Source: Gemmatimonadota bacterium (lineage in GTDB: Bacteria > Gemmatimonadota > Gemmatimonadetes > Gemmatimonadales > GWC2-71-9). From it: a DNA stretch of 64,000 bases. Of this stretch, positions 1 to 6,893 are shown piece by piece; position 1 is the first letter of the stretch, and each line of letters opens with the position of its first letter. The DNA is taken from NCBI GenBank assembly GCA_016713785.1, contig JADJOM010000003.1, positions 1,569,501 to 1,633,500 on the forward strand. The letters run 5' to 3'. Below the pieces are notes generated by a model. That model did no database searches. It saw only the letters and a list, made by a program, of their open reading frames with translations, and was not told the DNA's origin. The position numbers were made by a program, and so were the translations under genes.

Positions 1-553
1 GGGTGTTGAGGTCCGCGATCTCCCGCATGATCTCGTTGACCTCGTCGACCCGCGACTCCATCTGCGCGATCACGCTGGCCTGCGCCTCCGAGAGCCGGCT
101 GTCCGCCTGCTGGAACCGGCGGGCGATGTCGGCGCCGGCCTGGCGCACCAGCTCGCGCGGCGCCTGGCCGGTCGGGTCGTTGGCGAGGTCGCCGAAGGCG
201 CTCCAGAAGCCGTCCAGCGCCGCCGCCAGCCCGGTGTCGGACGGCTCGCCGAAGATCCCTTCGATGCCGCCGAGGAGGTCGCGCTGGGTGGCGAAGCGGG
301 AGAAGTCGCCGTTCTCCTTGCGGTAGGAGACGTCGAGGAACTGGTCCCGGATCCGGTCGATCCCCTCGGCCACCACGCCGCGGCCCAGCTGCCCGATCGG
401 GGTGACCAGCGGGTCGGCGGCCCCGAGCCGCAGCCGCTGCCGGGTGTAGCCGTCGGTGCTGGCGTTGGCGATGTTGTGCCCGGTGGTGTCGATCGCCTTC
501 TGCTGGGTGAGCAGCGCCGACCGGGCAATGGAGAGCAGGCTCGTGAGGCTCAT
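1..553 (-). CDS. flgK: Flagellar hook-associated protein 1 FlgK (N-terminal part, cut by window edge)
   Basis: FlgK (HAP1) forms the first junction ring between hook and filament and is exported through the flagellar type III apparatus. Only the first 184 residues are inside the window; the frame is still open at base 1. The start MSLTSLLSIARSALLTQQKA and the rod/hook-family motif HNIANASTDGYTRQRL (about residues 27-42) are typical of FlgK, followed by the helical D0/D1 domain. The ATG lies two bases past the stop of the flgN-like gene, so the two are translationally linked, as chaperone and client often are. It is the last visible gene of the flgF-initiated operon, and flgL lies far away at 33 kb. 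Identification is from sequence motifs plus context and is firm. Confidence 0.95.
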   Translation of the reverse strand, partial: MSLTSLLSIARSALLTQQKAIDTTGHNIANASTDGYTRQRLRLGAADPLVTPIGQLGRGVVAEGIDRIRDQFLDVSYRKENGDFSRFATQRDLLGGIEGIFGEPSDTGLAAALDGFWSAFGDLANDPTGQAPRELVRQAGADIARRFQQADSRLSEAQASVIAQMESRVDEVNEIMREIADLNT

Positions 554-555
554 CG

Positions 556-1092
556 TCAGGCCATCCGGTTGAGGATGACGCCGCTGCGCGCGGGCGGGTC
601 GCCCGCCGGCTCATGGCGCTGGTAGCCCGGCGCGGGGTCACCGGCCATCGAGAACAGCTTCTGCAGGAACGTGTCGCCGGCCTCGAGGGCCCGGCGGAGG
701 ATGTGCTGGTTGATGGCCACGTCCTGGGCGGTGAGCAGCGCCACCCGCTTGACCAGCGCCCGCGCCTCCGCCACCTCGGCCGGCAGCGACCCGCCCAGCA
801 TCGTCTCCAGCCGGTCCATCGGGACCGCCTCCCCGCCGGTGATCAGCGAGGTCAGCGCGGCCCGGCGGCGCTTGGCCTCGTCGAGCGTGAGCAGGGTGCG
901 CCCCATGGCGTGGACGCTGGCCTCCACCAGTTCCGGATCATCGGCCGCCACGCCGGCGCGCTGCCGGAGCAGCGCCTGGCGCAGCTCCTCGATGACATGC
1001 GCCTCGTACAGCAGCGCCTCCGCGAGGTCGGCGGTGCGCTCCGCGAGCGAGGGCTCTGCGGCGATCGATTCCTGGACTCCGTGGACGATCAT
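556..1092 (-). CDS. flgN: FlgN-like flagellar export chaperone
   Basis: A 178-residue, mostly alpha-helical, charged protein without signal peptide or membrane segment, fitting the FlgN chaperone family, which binds the C-termini of FlgK and FlgL and delivers them to the export gate. A long heptad-like stretch (roughly residues 15-150, beginning ADLAEALLYEAHVIEELRQA) gives the expected antiparallel coiled coil. FlgN proteins are poorly conserved in sequence, so position is the main support: it sits directly between flgJ and flgK and overlaps the flgJ stop by four bases (ATGA). The last 25 residues are Pro/Gly-rich and probably disordered. Another type III class chaperone is possible but less likely. 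Confidence 0.75.
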   Translation of the reverse strand: MIVHGVQESIAAEPSLAERTADLAEALLYEAHVIEELRQALLRQRAGVAADDPELVEASVHAMGRTLLTLDEAKRRRAALTSLITGGEAVPMDRLETMLGGSLPAEVAEARALVKRVALLTAQDVAINQHILRRALEAGDTFLQKLFSMAGDPAPGYQRHEPAGDPPARSGVILNRMA

Positions 1093-1406
1093 GGGACTCC
1101 CGTCGCCGGACCTGGGTCCGGCAGCCTGCGGCTCAACTGCCGGTAGAGCGCTTCGCCGACCCCGCCCCGGGCCCGCTCGCCATAGACCTCCGCGAGCCGC
1201 TGGTCCAGCACCCCGGTGAACAGCTCCTGCCCCGGGTCCTGGGACAGGATCCCCTCGTGCGGCACCGTCTCCCGCATGGCCTTGAACAGCTCGTTGACGA
1301 ACACCGCCTCGAGGTCGTGCGCCGCCCTGCGGAGCCGCGCGTGCTCCCCGGTCAGGCCAGCTTCCGCCGGGCGGCCCCCCCCCGCGCCCCCGACCGGCGC
1401 GGTCAC
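1089..1406 (-). CDS. flgJ: FlgJ-type rod-binding protein, rod domain only
   Basis: At 105 residues this matches only the N-terminal rod-binding (Rod-binding/FlgJ_N) domain; the C-terminal muramidase domain of enterobacterial FlgJ is absent. Conserved features are DLEAVFVNELFKAMRETVP (about residues 32-50) and the C-terminal LAEVYGERARGGVGEALYRQL. The protein should cap and guide rod assembly in the periplasm, with peptidoglycan opening left to a separate enzyme. The start is a GTG that overlaps the flgI stop by four bases (GTGA). A run of nine consecutive G on the coding strand lies eight codons from the start and encodes a Gly linker. Single-domain FlgJ is common outside gammaproteobacteria. 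Confidence 0.85.
   Translation of the reverse strand: MTAPVGGAGGGRPAEAGLTGEHARLRRAAHDLEAVFVNELFKAMRETVPHEGILSQDPGQELFTGVLDQRLAEVYGERARGGVGEALYRQLSRRLPDPGPATGVP
1375..1383 (-). repeat. Nine-base G homopolymer near the start of flgJ
   Basis: Nine uninterrupted C on the plus strand read as G9 in flgJ, inside codons for a Gly-rich stretch near the N-terminus. A length change by one base would shift the flgJ frame almost at once. Poly-G tracts of this length are slippage-prone in some bacteria; whether this one varies cannot be seen from one sequence. Confidence 0.6.
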
Positions 1407-2497
1407 CGGACCACCACCTCGGCGCCGATCGCGCCGACGTCGTGCAGGGCCCGGAACATCGCCGCGATCTCGTCCGCCTTGGCGCCCGCGGCGTGGAGGC
1501 CAGCCGCTACCTCCTGCACCGTGGCGCCGTCACCCACCGCCAGCAGCCCCTCGGGCGGTGCCGACCGGCCCGAGTCCGCCGGCGCCGCCGCCACCACCGT
1601 CGGCCCGCCGATCCGCAGCGTGAGGCCCCGGTGACTCACGGTCGCCGCGGCCACCCGCACGTTCCCGCCGGCGACGACGGTCCCGCTCCGGGCGTCGATC
1701 ACGATCCGGTCTTCGGGGACCATTCGGACCGGGAGCGTGTCCACGGCGGCGAGGAAGCCGATGAGATTATCGGCCCCCCGGGTACCGGGGTTGAGGGTGA
1801 TCGAGCCGGGATCATCCACCCGGGCGGCGGCGCTGTCGCCCAGCCCCTGGTTGATGGCCTGCGCCACGCGCTGCGCGGTGGCGAGGCCCGGCTGGCGCAA
1901 CAGGAGCTTCGGGGTCAGCGCCACGATGGTGGCCGGGTCCACCTCGAGCACGCCCCCTTCGGGGATCCTGCCCGAATTGCCCCGGCGGCCGGCGTAGCGG
2001 ACCTCCTGGTCGGCGAGGAGCAAGGGGCCCTGCGCGGTGGCCACGGGCGCCTGGCTGACGTCCCCGACCAGCGGCGTCATCCACAGCACCCCGCCCCGGA
2101 GGCTGGTCGCGTCCCCGATGGAGCTCACCTCCACGGGGAACCGGCCGCCCGCCCGCAGGTACGGCGACATCTCGGCCGTCACCACGACGGCAGCGACGTT
2201 GCGGGGCCGCAGCCGCTCGGCCGGCACCTCGAGCCCGAAGCGGCGCAGCGCATTGGCGATCGACCGCACCGTCTGGGTACCGCCGTTGGCGGTGCCGAAG
2301 GAGCGGTCCCCGGTGCCCTCGAGGCCGATCACCAGCCCGTAGCCGATCACCCGGCGCGGGATGCTCCCGGCCGGGGTGACGAGGTCGCCCACCCGCTGGG
2401 TGGCCTGGGCGCCGAGCGGTCCACCCAGGAGCGCCAGCGCCGCAAGGATGCGCAGCGCCTGCGCCGCCACGAGGTCCAGCCGTCGCGGCGCGCTCAT
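1403..2497 (-). CDS. flgI: Flagellar P-ring protein FlgI
   Basis: FlgI polymerises into the P-ring bushing around the rod in the peptidoglycan layer. The 364-residue protein begins with a Sec signal peptide (hydrophobic core about residues 12-28, likely cleaved after GAQ) and then shows the classic family start RVGDLVTPAG...NRLIGYGLVIGLEGTGD in the form RVIGYGLVIGLEGTGD, followed by FGTANGGTQTVRSIANALRR. Length matches the family (about 365). It is the partner of FlgH (upstream, overlapping by four bases) and of the chaperone FlgA (two genes upstream). The ATG start overlaps the flgH stop. Nothing unusual was seen. Confidence 0.97.
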   Translation of the reverse strand: MSAPRRLDLVAAQALRILAALALLGGPLGAQATQRVGDLVTPAGSIPRRVIGYGLVIGLEGTGDRSFGTANGGTQTVRSIANALRRFGLEVPAERLRPRNVAAVVVTAEMSPYLRAGGRFPVEVSSIGDATSLRGGVLWMTPLVGDVSQAPVATAQGPLLLADQEVRYAGRRGNSGRIPEGGVLEVDPATIVALTPKLLLRQPGLATAQRVAQAINQGLGDSAAARVDDPGSITLNPGTRGADNLIGFLAAVDTLPVRMVPEDRIVIDARSGTVVAGGNVRVAAATVSHRGLTLRIGGPTVVAAAPADSGRSAPPEGLLAVGDGATVQEVAAGLHAAGAKADEIAAMFRALHDVGAIGAEVVVR

Positions 2498-3144
2498 GGC
2501 CAGAAGATGGAAAGGATGCTGCCAAGGATCCCCTTGGCCGGGCCGATCTTCTTGCCCTTGTAGCTGATCACCGACTCGGCGATGCGCGAGGAGGGGACCG
2601 TGTTCTGGGAGGAGACGTCCTCCGGCCGGACCACGCCCTCGACCTGGATCACCTGGTTGCGGCCATCCACGCCCACGGTCTTCTCGCCCTTGAGGTGGGC
2701 GATGCCCGACGGCTCGATGGAGACCACCCGCACGCTGATCACGGCGGTGAGGTCACCCTGGCGGCCGGCGTCGGCGGTGTTGCGGCTGTTGTTGTTGACC
2801 CCGCTCTGGAAGCCCTTCTGCGGCCCGATGGCGAGGTCGGTCCCGACGTTCAGGTTGAGCCCCATCTCCTGCTTGCGGTTGCTCACCGCGTTCTGGCTCT
2901 GCCGTTCGCTGGCGTTGACGGTCTCGTCCACCACGATGGTGACGATGTCGCCCACCATCAGCGGCCGCTTGTCGCTGAACCAGCCGGCGCGGGCGGCGAC
3001 CGGGGCGGCCTGCACCGCCGGCGCGCCGGCCGGCGCGGGCTGGGCGGTGCTCGGCGCGGCCGGGGCGGCCTGCGCCCCCAGGCCCGCCGCGCCGCCGAGG
3101 AGCGCCAGCGGCAGGACCGCGGCGCGGAGGAACGAACGACTCAT
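2494..3144 (-). CDS. flgH: Flagellar L-ring protein FlgH, without a lipobox cysteine
   Basis: FlgH forms the outer-membrane L-ring. This 216-residue protein carries the diagnostic core: SDKRPLMVGDIVTIVVDE (about residues 57-74), TAVISVRVVSIEPSGIAHLKG-type strand region, and ENIQVSGVVRPEDVSSQNTV-like end, here VEGVVRPEDVSSQNTV. The N-terminus is a signal peptide (hydrophobic residues about 8-24, probable cleavage near GAQA) followed by an Ala/Pro-rich linker. Enterobacterial FlgH is a lipoprotein, but this one contains no cysteine anywhere, so it cannot be lipidated in the usual way. Gene order flgA-flgH-flgI is standard, with four-base overlaps on both sides. Confidence 0.95.
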   Translation of the reverse strand: MSRSFLRAAVLPLALLGGAAGLGAQAAPAAPSTAQPAPAGAPAVQAAPVAARAGWFSDKRPLMVGDIVTIVVDETVNASERQSQNAVSNRKQEMGLNLNVGTDLAIGPQKGFQSGVNNNSRNTADAGRQGDLTAVISVRVVSIEPSGIAHLKGEKTVGVDGRNQVIQVEGVVRPEDVSSQNTVPSSRIAESVISYKGKKIGPAKGILGSILSIFWP

Positions 3145-3872
3145 GGCATCCTCGCTTCGCCGGGCGCGACGACGGTGCCGATGAGCACCCCCGTCCGCCG
3201 GCCGGTGCGCACGCGGACGGTCTCACCGACCACGGCGTCATTGAGTGCGGTGCCCTCGAGGGCCACCGACACGTTGCCTTCACTCCAGTGCACCCGGACC
3301 GGCTGCCCCGCGGCGATGACCGGCGGCGGCGCCACCCGGGGCGGCACCAGCGCCTCCCCCGCCGCCACCGCCCGGCGGACCAGCCAGCCGGCGGCCGGTC
3401 GCGGCGCGAGATCGGCCAGGGGCGGTCCCCATTGCACGTGCGGCTCGGCGCGGAGGTCTCCCTCGACCAGGGTCATCCCCGGGCGGAGCGCGCGGGCCGC
3501 GACCAGGCGCGGCACCGTGACGCCCACCCGGAGCCGCACCGCCACGGGCGGCCGGCCCCGCGGCTCGAAGGTCACGGCATACCAGCCGCCGTCGCCGTTG
3601 CCGAGCAGGCGGAAGCCGCTCGCATCGGGGAGGTCGCCGAGCGCGCCGCTGCCCCAGCTCAGCACCAGGCCGGTGGTATCCACCGCCCACGAGCGCGCCA
3701 CCGCCTCGGCCACCCGCGCCGCGAGGCGGGGGGAGAGCGCGCCGCTCACCGCGGTGAGGCGGGCGGCCTGCTGCCCCGCGAGCGGGGTGAAGAGGGCGAG
3801 GAAGGGCGTCATGAGCGTCAGCAGCCGGACCGGCCACCGGGCCGGTCCGCGGTCCCTATCGGATGAGCTCAT
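3141..3872 (-). CDS. flgA: Flagellar P-ring assembly chaperone FlgA
   Basis: FlgA is the periplasmic chaperone for FlgI. The 243-residue frame has a signal-like segment (LLTLMTPFLALFTPLAGQQ, about residues 17-35), a variable N-terminal half and a C-terminal SAF domain. That domain includes VAARALRPGMTLVEGDLR and the closing GNVSVALEGTALNDAVVGETVRVR region, which matches the usual FlgA end with its 'leGtAl.dA..Ge.VrV' pattern. The chosen ATG overlaps the flgG stop by 17 bases; an in-frame ATG twenty codons later (base 3812) would place the hydrophobic core closer to the start and is a real alternative. Its place directly before flgH and flgI fits its role. Confidence 0.9.
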   Translation of the reverse strand: MSSSDRDRGPARWPVRLLTLMTPFLALFTPLAGQQAARLTAVSGALSPRLAARVAEAVARSWAVDTTGLVLSWGSGALGDLPDASGFRLLGNGDGGWYAVTFEPRGRPPVAVRLRVGVTVPRLVAARALRPGMTLVEGDLRAEPHVQWGPPLADLAPRPAAGWLVRRAVAAGEALVPPRVAPPPVIAAGQPVRVHWSEGNVSVALEGTALNDAVVGETVRVRTGRRTGVLIGTVVAPGEARMP

Positions 3873-4650
3873 TGGTCACCGTCTGGATCATCTCCTCGGC
3901 GGTCTTGATGGCCTTGGAGTTGACCTCGTAGGCGCGCTGGGCCGCGATCATGTCCACCATCTCCTGGACGATCTCGACGTTCGACGCCTCCAGCGATCCC
4001 TGCACCACCGCGCCGAAGCCATCCTCCATCGGCACGCCCGTCATCGGATCGCCGGAGGCGGCGGTGGCCTGGTAGTTGTTCCCGCCGAGGGAGAGCAGCC
4101 CGCTGGGATTGGCGAAGCGGGCCAGCTCGAGCTGCCCCAGGTCCACGGTCTCGCCGGTGTTGCCGAGGACGGCGCTGACCTGGCCGGTGGTCGAGACGGT
4201 GATCTGGACCGCCTCGGGGGGCACGGTGATCTCGGGCTGGATCATGAAGCCGGCGTGGGTCACCAGGGCGCCGGTGTCGGCGGCGCGGGTGAAGGTGCCG
4301 TCGCGGGTGTAGGCGGTGCTGCCGTTGGGCATCTGGAGCTGGAAGAACCCCTCGCCCTCGAGGGCGAAGTCGAACGGGTTGTTGGTCACCTCGAAGGAGC
4401 CCTGGGTGTGCACCCGCTGCACGTCGGCCAGCCGGACGCCGCGGCCGATCTGGATCGGGGCCAGGGTCTCGGTGCCCTCGTAGCGGACCAGCTGCGCCCC
4501 CTGCAGGGTCTCGTAGAGCATGTCCTCGAAGTTGGTGCGGCTGCGCTTGAACGAGGTGGTGTTCACGTTCGCGAGGTTGTTCGCGATCGCGTCGATGCGG
4601 GTCTGCTGGGCGCGCATGCCCGAGGCGGAGGCGCGGAGTCCGGGGTTCAT
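3856..4650 (-). CDS. flgG: Flagellar distal rod protein FlgG
   Basis: FlgG builds the distal rod. The start MNPGLRASASGMRAQQTRID and the motif IANNLANVNTTSFKRSR (about residues 23-39) are characteristic, as is the C-terminal helix ending EEMIQTVTNELIR. Length is 264 residues, close to E. coli FlgG (260). The ATG at base 4650 was preferred over an upstream in-frame ATG (4677) because it has a GGGAG ribosome site at good distance and gives the family N-terminus exactly. It follows flgF after a 90-base gap that carries a strong inverted repeat, and it overlaps the start of flgA. Confidence 0.97.
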   Translation of the reverse strand: MNPGLRASASGMRAQQTRIDAIANNLANVNTTSFKRSRTNFEDMLYETLQGAQLVRYEGTETLAPIQIGRGVRLADVQRVHTQGSFEVTNNPFDFALEGEGFFQLQMPNGSTAYTRDGTFTRAADTGALVTHAGFMIQPEITVPPEAVQITVSTTGQVSAVLGNTGETVDLGQLELARFANPSGLLSLGGNNYQATAASGDPMTGVPMEDGFGAVVQGSLEASNVEIVQEMVDMIAAQRAYEVNSKAIKTAEEMIQTVTNELIR

Positions 4651-4668
4651 CGTCTGCTCCCTGTCGGC

Positions 4669-4690
4669 CGCGCGCACCGGGGTGCGCGCG
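4669..4690. other. Perfect 10-base inverted repeat between flgF and flgG
   Basis: The arms CGCGCGCACC and GGTGCGCGCG are exact complements with a two-base centre, making a very stable hairpin about 20 bases upstream of the flgG start and inside the presumed flgF-flgK transcript. There is no U tract, so a role in mRNA processing or stability, or partial attenuation, is more likely than termination. Function is inferred only. Confidence 0.55.
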
Positions 4691-4740
4691 TTCCTGGTTG
4701 TGCACGTCGCCGTGCGTCCGTGCCTGCGGGTGCGCCGGCG

Positions 4741-5445
4741 CTAGCCGACCTTGCCCACCTCGTTGACCACGTTGGCCAGCACGCCGTCGAGGGCCTTGAG
4801 GCTGTCGACGTTGGCGGCGTAGGCCCGCTGGATCGTGACCAGGTCCACCACGCCGCGCAGGGTGTCCTGGTTGCTTTCCTCCACCTCGCCCTGGCGCACC
4901 AGGGTGGTGGTGGTGTCCACCGGGACGGTGGGCTGGCTCGCGAGGTAGCGCCCCGCCCCGTCCTTGCTGAGACTCGCGGCGTTCTCGACGTTCTCCACCC
5001 GCAGGCGGTCGAGCCGCACGCCGTCCACCACCACGTCGCCATCGGCCTGCACCTCGAGGGTGGCGTGCCGGAGCGGGATCGCGATGGGGCCGTTCTCGCC
5101 CAGCAGCAGGTTGCCGTGCCGGTCGCTCAGGCGGTTGGCCCCGTCGAGGGCCAGTGAGCCGCCCCGGGTGAGCCGCTCGCCCCCCTGCTCCAGCCGGACC
5201 ACGAAGAAGCCGGGCCCGTCCAAGGCCAGGTCGAGCGGCCGCCCCGTCTGCTGCATGGCGCCCTGCGAGAGGTCGGTCCGGGTCACTGGCACCGGGAAGG
5301 TCGCGTCGCCGATCAGCCGCGCCGACATCACGTCCGCCTTGAACGCCTCGGTCTCGCTGTTGGCGAGGTTGTTCGCCGTCAGCGCCTGCATCCTGGTGTA
5401 GAAGCTCAGGGTCTGAGCGGTGCTGCGGAGCGCGTTGAGGCCCAT
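4741..5445 (-). CDS. flgF: Flagellar proximal rod protein FlgF
   Basis: A rod/hook-family protein of 234 residues that begins MGLNALRSTAQTLSFYTRMQ and has the motif ALTANNLANSETEAFKAD (about residues 21-38). The C-terminus (VTIQRAYAANVDSLKALDG) is the paired helix of the D0 domain. FlgF is the proximal rod subunit and normally sits just before flgG, as here. The ATG at 5445 has an AGGAGG site eight bases upstream and gives the conserved N-terminus; the longer reading from 5481 does not. A sigma-54-like element ends about 32 bases upstream, making this the first gene of the flgF-G-A-H-I-J-N-K unit. Distinction from other FlgG paralogues is by order and length. Confidence 0.9.
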   Translation of the reverse strand: MGLNALRSTAQTLSFYTRMQALTANNLANSETEAFKADVMSARLIGDATFPVPVTRTDLSQGAMQQTGRPLDLALDGPGFFVVRLEQGGERLTRGGSLALDGANRLSDRHGNLLLGENGPIAIPLRHATLEVQADGDVVVDGVRLDRLRVENVENAASLSKDGAGRYLASQPTVPVDTTTTLVRQGEVEESNQDTLRGVVDLVTIQRAYAANVDSLKALDGVLANVVNEVGKVG

Positions 5446-5476
5446 CGGTGCATCCTCCTGGTTCCCGCCGAGGAGG

Positions 5477-5492
5477 GGCAATCGCCATGCCC
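5477..5492 (-). promoter_or_regulatory. Sigma-54-like promoter of the flgF operon
   Basis: On the minus strand the sequence GGGCATGGCGATTGCC has GG and GC dinucleotides separated by ten bases and the TTGC of the -12 box, close to the sigma-54 consensus TGGCACG-N4-TTGC. The predicted transcript start lies about 21 bases before the flgF ATG. GG-N10-GC alone is frequent in such GC-rich DNA; the extra matches (GGCA and TTGC) and the position before an operon are what support it. Confidence 0.6.
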
Positions 5493-5514
5493 CGATAGAC
5501 CCGCCCGGCGGAGA

Positions 5515-5533
5515 TTGCTAAGCCAATGCCTTG
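5515..5533. promoter_or_regulatory. Half-conserved copy of the flagellar palindrome upstream of flgF
   Basis: TTGC-TAA-GCCAATGCCTTG lies 23 bases upstream of the sigma-54-like element of flgF. It shares the ten bases CAATGCCTTG with the complete palindrome before fliL and has the central TTGC-N3-GC, but with one extra base in the right arm and no CCAAG left arm. It overlaps the 3' end of orf191. It may be a weaker site of the same regulator. Confidence 0.45.
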
Positions 5534-6093
5534 TAAGGGTTTCGCCCGGAGGCCAGGGGCGTGGCCCGGGGCTTCGCAGGGAGCACAGGCTGCCGGGACC
5601 GGAAACTCTTTCCCGTCGGGGCGGCAGGGCTGGGCGCGGGCCGGCCGATGGCCACCCGGACCGCGTCCTGGGAGAGCTGGAACCGGCGCGCCACTTCGGG
5701 CACCCGCTCCCCGCCGTGGGCGGCCTCGCGCAGCCGGCGGCTGAGCATCGAGATGGCCGGCGCGGCGGCGGCGCGGCGCGCGACGGCGCCGCGCGCGGGG
5801 GGACGACCCGCGCGGCGGCGGGGCGCCTCGGCCCGGTGCCGCACCAGCAGCAGCACCAGCAGGGTGAGCGTGAGGCCGGCGGCCGCCACGAGCAGCAGGT
5901 CGGCGACGGGGCCCGTGAGGTCGATCGTGCCCAGCCAGCCGCCGGCGAAGGCCGCCACGGTGGCGAGGGCGGCCCCGACGACGGGCGCGGCCCGCCGCGC
6001 CAGGGCGAGTCCCTCCGGGGCGTACGGCGCGAGCGACAGCAGCACGAAGATGGCGAGGAAGCCGGCCACCAGGCGGCGCATCATGGGGGTCAT
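5518..6093 (-). CDS. Small membrane protein with C-terminal HTH-like segment (orf191)
   Basis: Not confidently recognised. The 191-residue product has three hydrophobic segments (about residues 8-24, 36-54 and 62-84), an Arg/Ala-rich linker, and then a segment LREAAHGGERVPEVARRFQLSQDAVRVAIG (two quotable halves: LREAAHGGERVPEVARRF and QLSQDAVRVAIG) that reads like a helix-turn-helix. Single-pass proteins with a similar cytosolic C-terminus (DUF6115/DUF2802-like) are often found near flhF/fliA in flagellar loci, so a role in motility is plausible. It overlaps the end of fliA by four bases and is the last gene of the fliL-initiated unit. No enzyme motif was seen. Confidence 0.7.
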   Translation of the reverse strand: MTPMMRRLVAGFLAIFVLLSLAPYAPEGLALARRAAPVVGAALATVAAFAGGWLGTIDLTGPVADLLLVAAAGLTLTLLVLLLVRHRAEAPRRRAGRPPARGAVARRAAAAPAISMLSRRLREAAHGGERVPEVARRFQLSQDAVRVAIGRPAPSPAAPTGKSFRSRQPVLPAKPRATPLASGRNPYKALA

Positions 6094-6893
6094 GCCACGT
6101 CCTCCGACGGGGACATCCGCTGCCGCAGCCGCTTGAGCGCCTGGGTGCGGATCTGCGAGACGCGGGACTCGGTCACGTGCAGCACCTCGGCGATCTGCCG
6201 GAGGTTGAGTTCCTCGTAGTAGTACAGCGCCAGCACCGTCCGCTCCTTGGGCGGGAGCATGGCGATGGCCTGCTTGAGGGTCGCCACGGTCTCCTGCTCA
6301 CCGAGGGCCTCGCCGGGCAGGCGCACCGACTGGTCGGGCAGGGTCTCCTCGAGGGAGGCCGCCTCGGCGTGGTCGAGCGTGACGCTGCCGTCGAGCGAGA
6401 CCAGCACCGCGCCGTCGACCTCCTCGCGCCAGCGCCAGTAGGTCTCCATGTCGAGCGAGAGGGCGCCGGCCACCTCGGTCGGCTCGGGCGAGCGGCCCAG
6501 CCGGCTCTCGAGGCTCGCCACCACGGCGGCCATCTGGCGGCCCTTGGCCCGCACCGACCGGGGCACCCAGTCGCGGCTGCGCAGCTCATCGAGGATGGCG
6601 CCCCGGATGCGCCGCATGGCGTAGGTGCTGAAGGCCAGGCCGCGGGAGAGGTCGAAGCTCTCCAGGGCCTGCACCAGGCCGAGGGTGCCGGCGCTCACCA
6701 GGTCGTCGACCTCGACGACATCGGAGACCCGCGCCGCCACCTGCCGCGCCACGTGGTGCACCAGGCCGAGGTACCGGTCGAGCAGCTGGGTGCGGGCCTC
6801 GGGATCGCCGGTGGACCGGTAGCGCTGCCACAGGGCGTCGGCGATGGGCTGCGGCGCCTGGGTCGTGCTCTCATTCCGCTTCATGGTTTTCAT
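6090..6893 (-). CDS. fliA: RNA polymerase sigma factor FliA (sigma-28)
   Basis: FliA directs RNA polymerase to late flagellar genes. The 267-residue protein has region 2 (HVARQVAARVSDVVEVDDLV, then GLVQALESFDLSRGLAFSTY, about residues 48-92), the sigma-28 signature YAMRRIRGAILDELRSRDWV (about residues 91-110), region 3 and region 4 with NLRQIAEVLHVTESRVSQIR (about residues 231-250). Length fits the family (about 240-270). It sits at the end of the export-gate operon, overlapping flhG by four bases, so its synthesis is coupled to middle-gene expression. Five matching -35/-10 elements are present in this window upstream of late genes, and a FlgM-type anti-sigma gene lies at 46.8 kb. Confidence 0.96.
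   Translation of the reverse strand: MKTMKRNESTTQAPQPIADALWQRYRSTGDPEARTQLLDRYLGLVHHVARQVAARVSDVVEVDDLVSAGTLGLVQALESFDLSRGLAFSTYAMRRIRGAILDELRSRDWVPRSVRAKGRQMAAVVASLESRLGRSPEPTEVAGALSLDMETYWRWREEVDGAVLVSLDGSVTLDHAEAASLEETLPDQSVRLPGEALGEQETVATLKQAIAMLPPKERTVLALYYYEELNLRQIAEVLHVTESRVSQIRTQALKRLRQRMSPSEDVA

Noticed and set aside
5520..5545. A second sigma-54-like match AGGCATTGGCTTAGCA upstream of flgF
   Set aside because: GG-N10-GC is present but TTGC and GGCAC are poor, and it lies inside the end of orf191 overlapping the better-conserved palindrome copy. Such spacing alone is frequent at this GC content.
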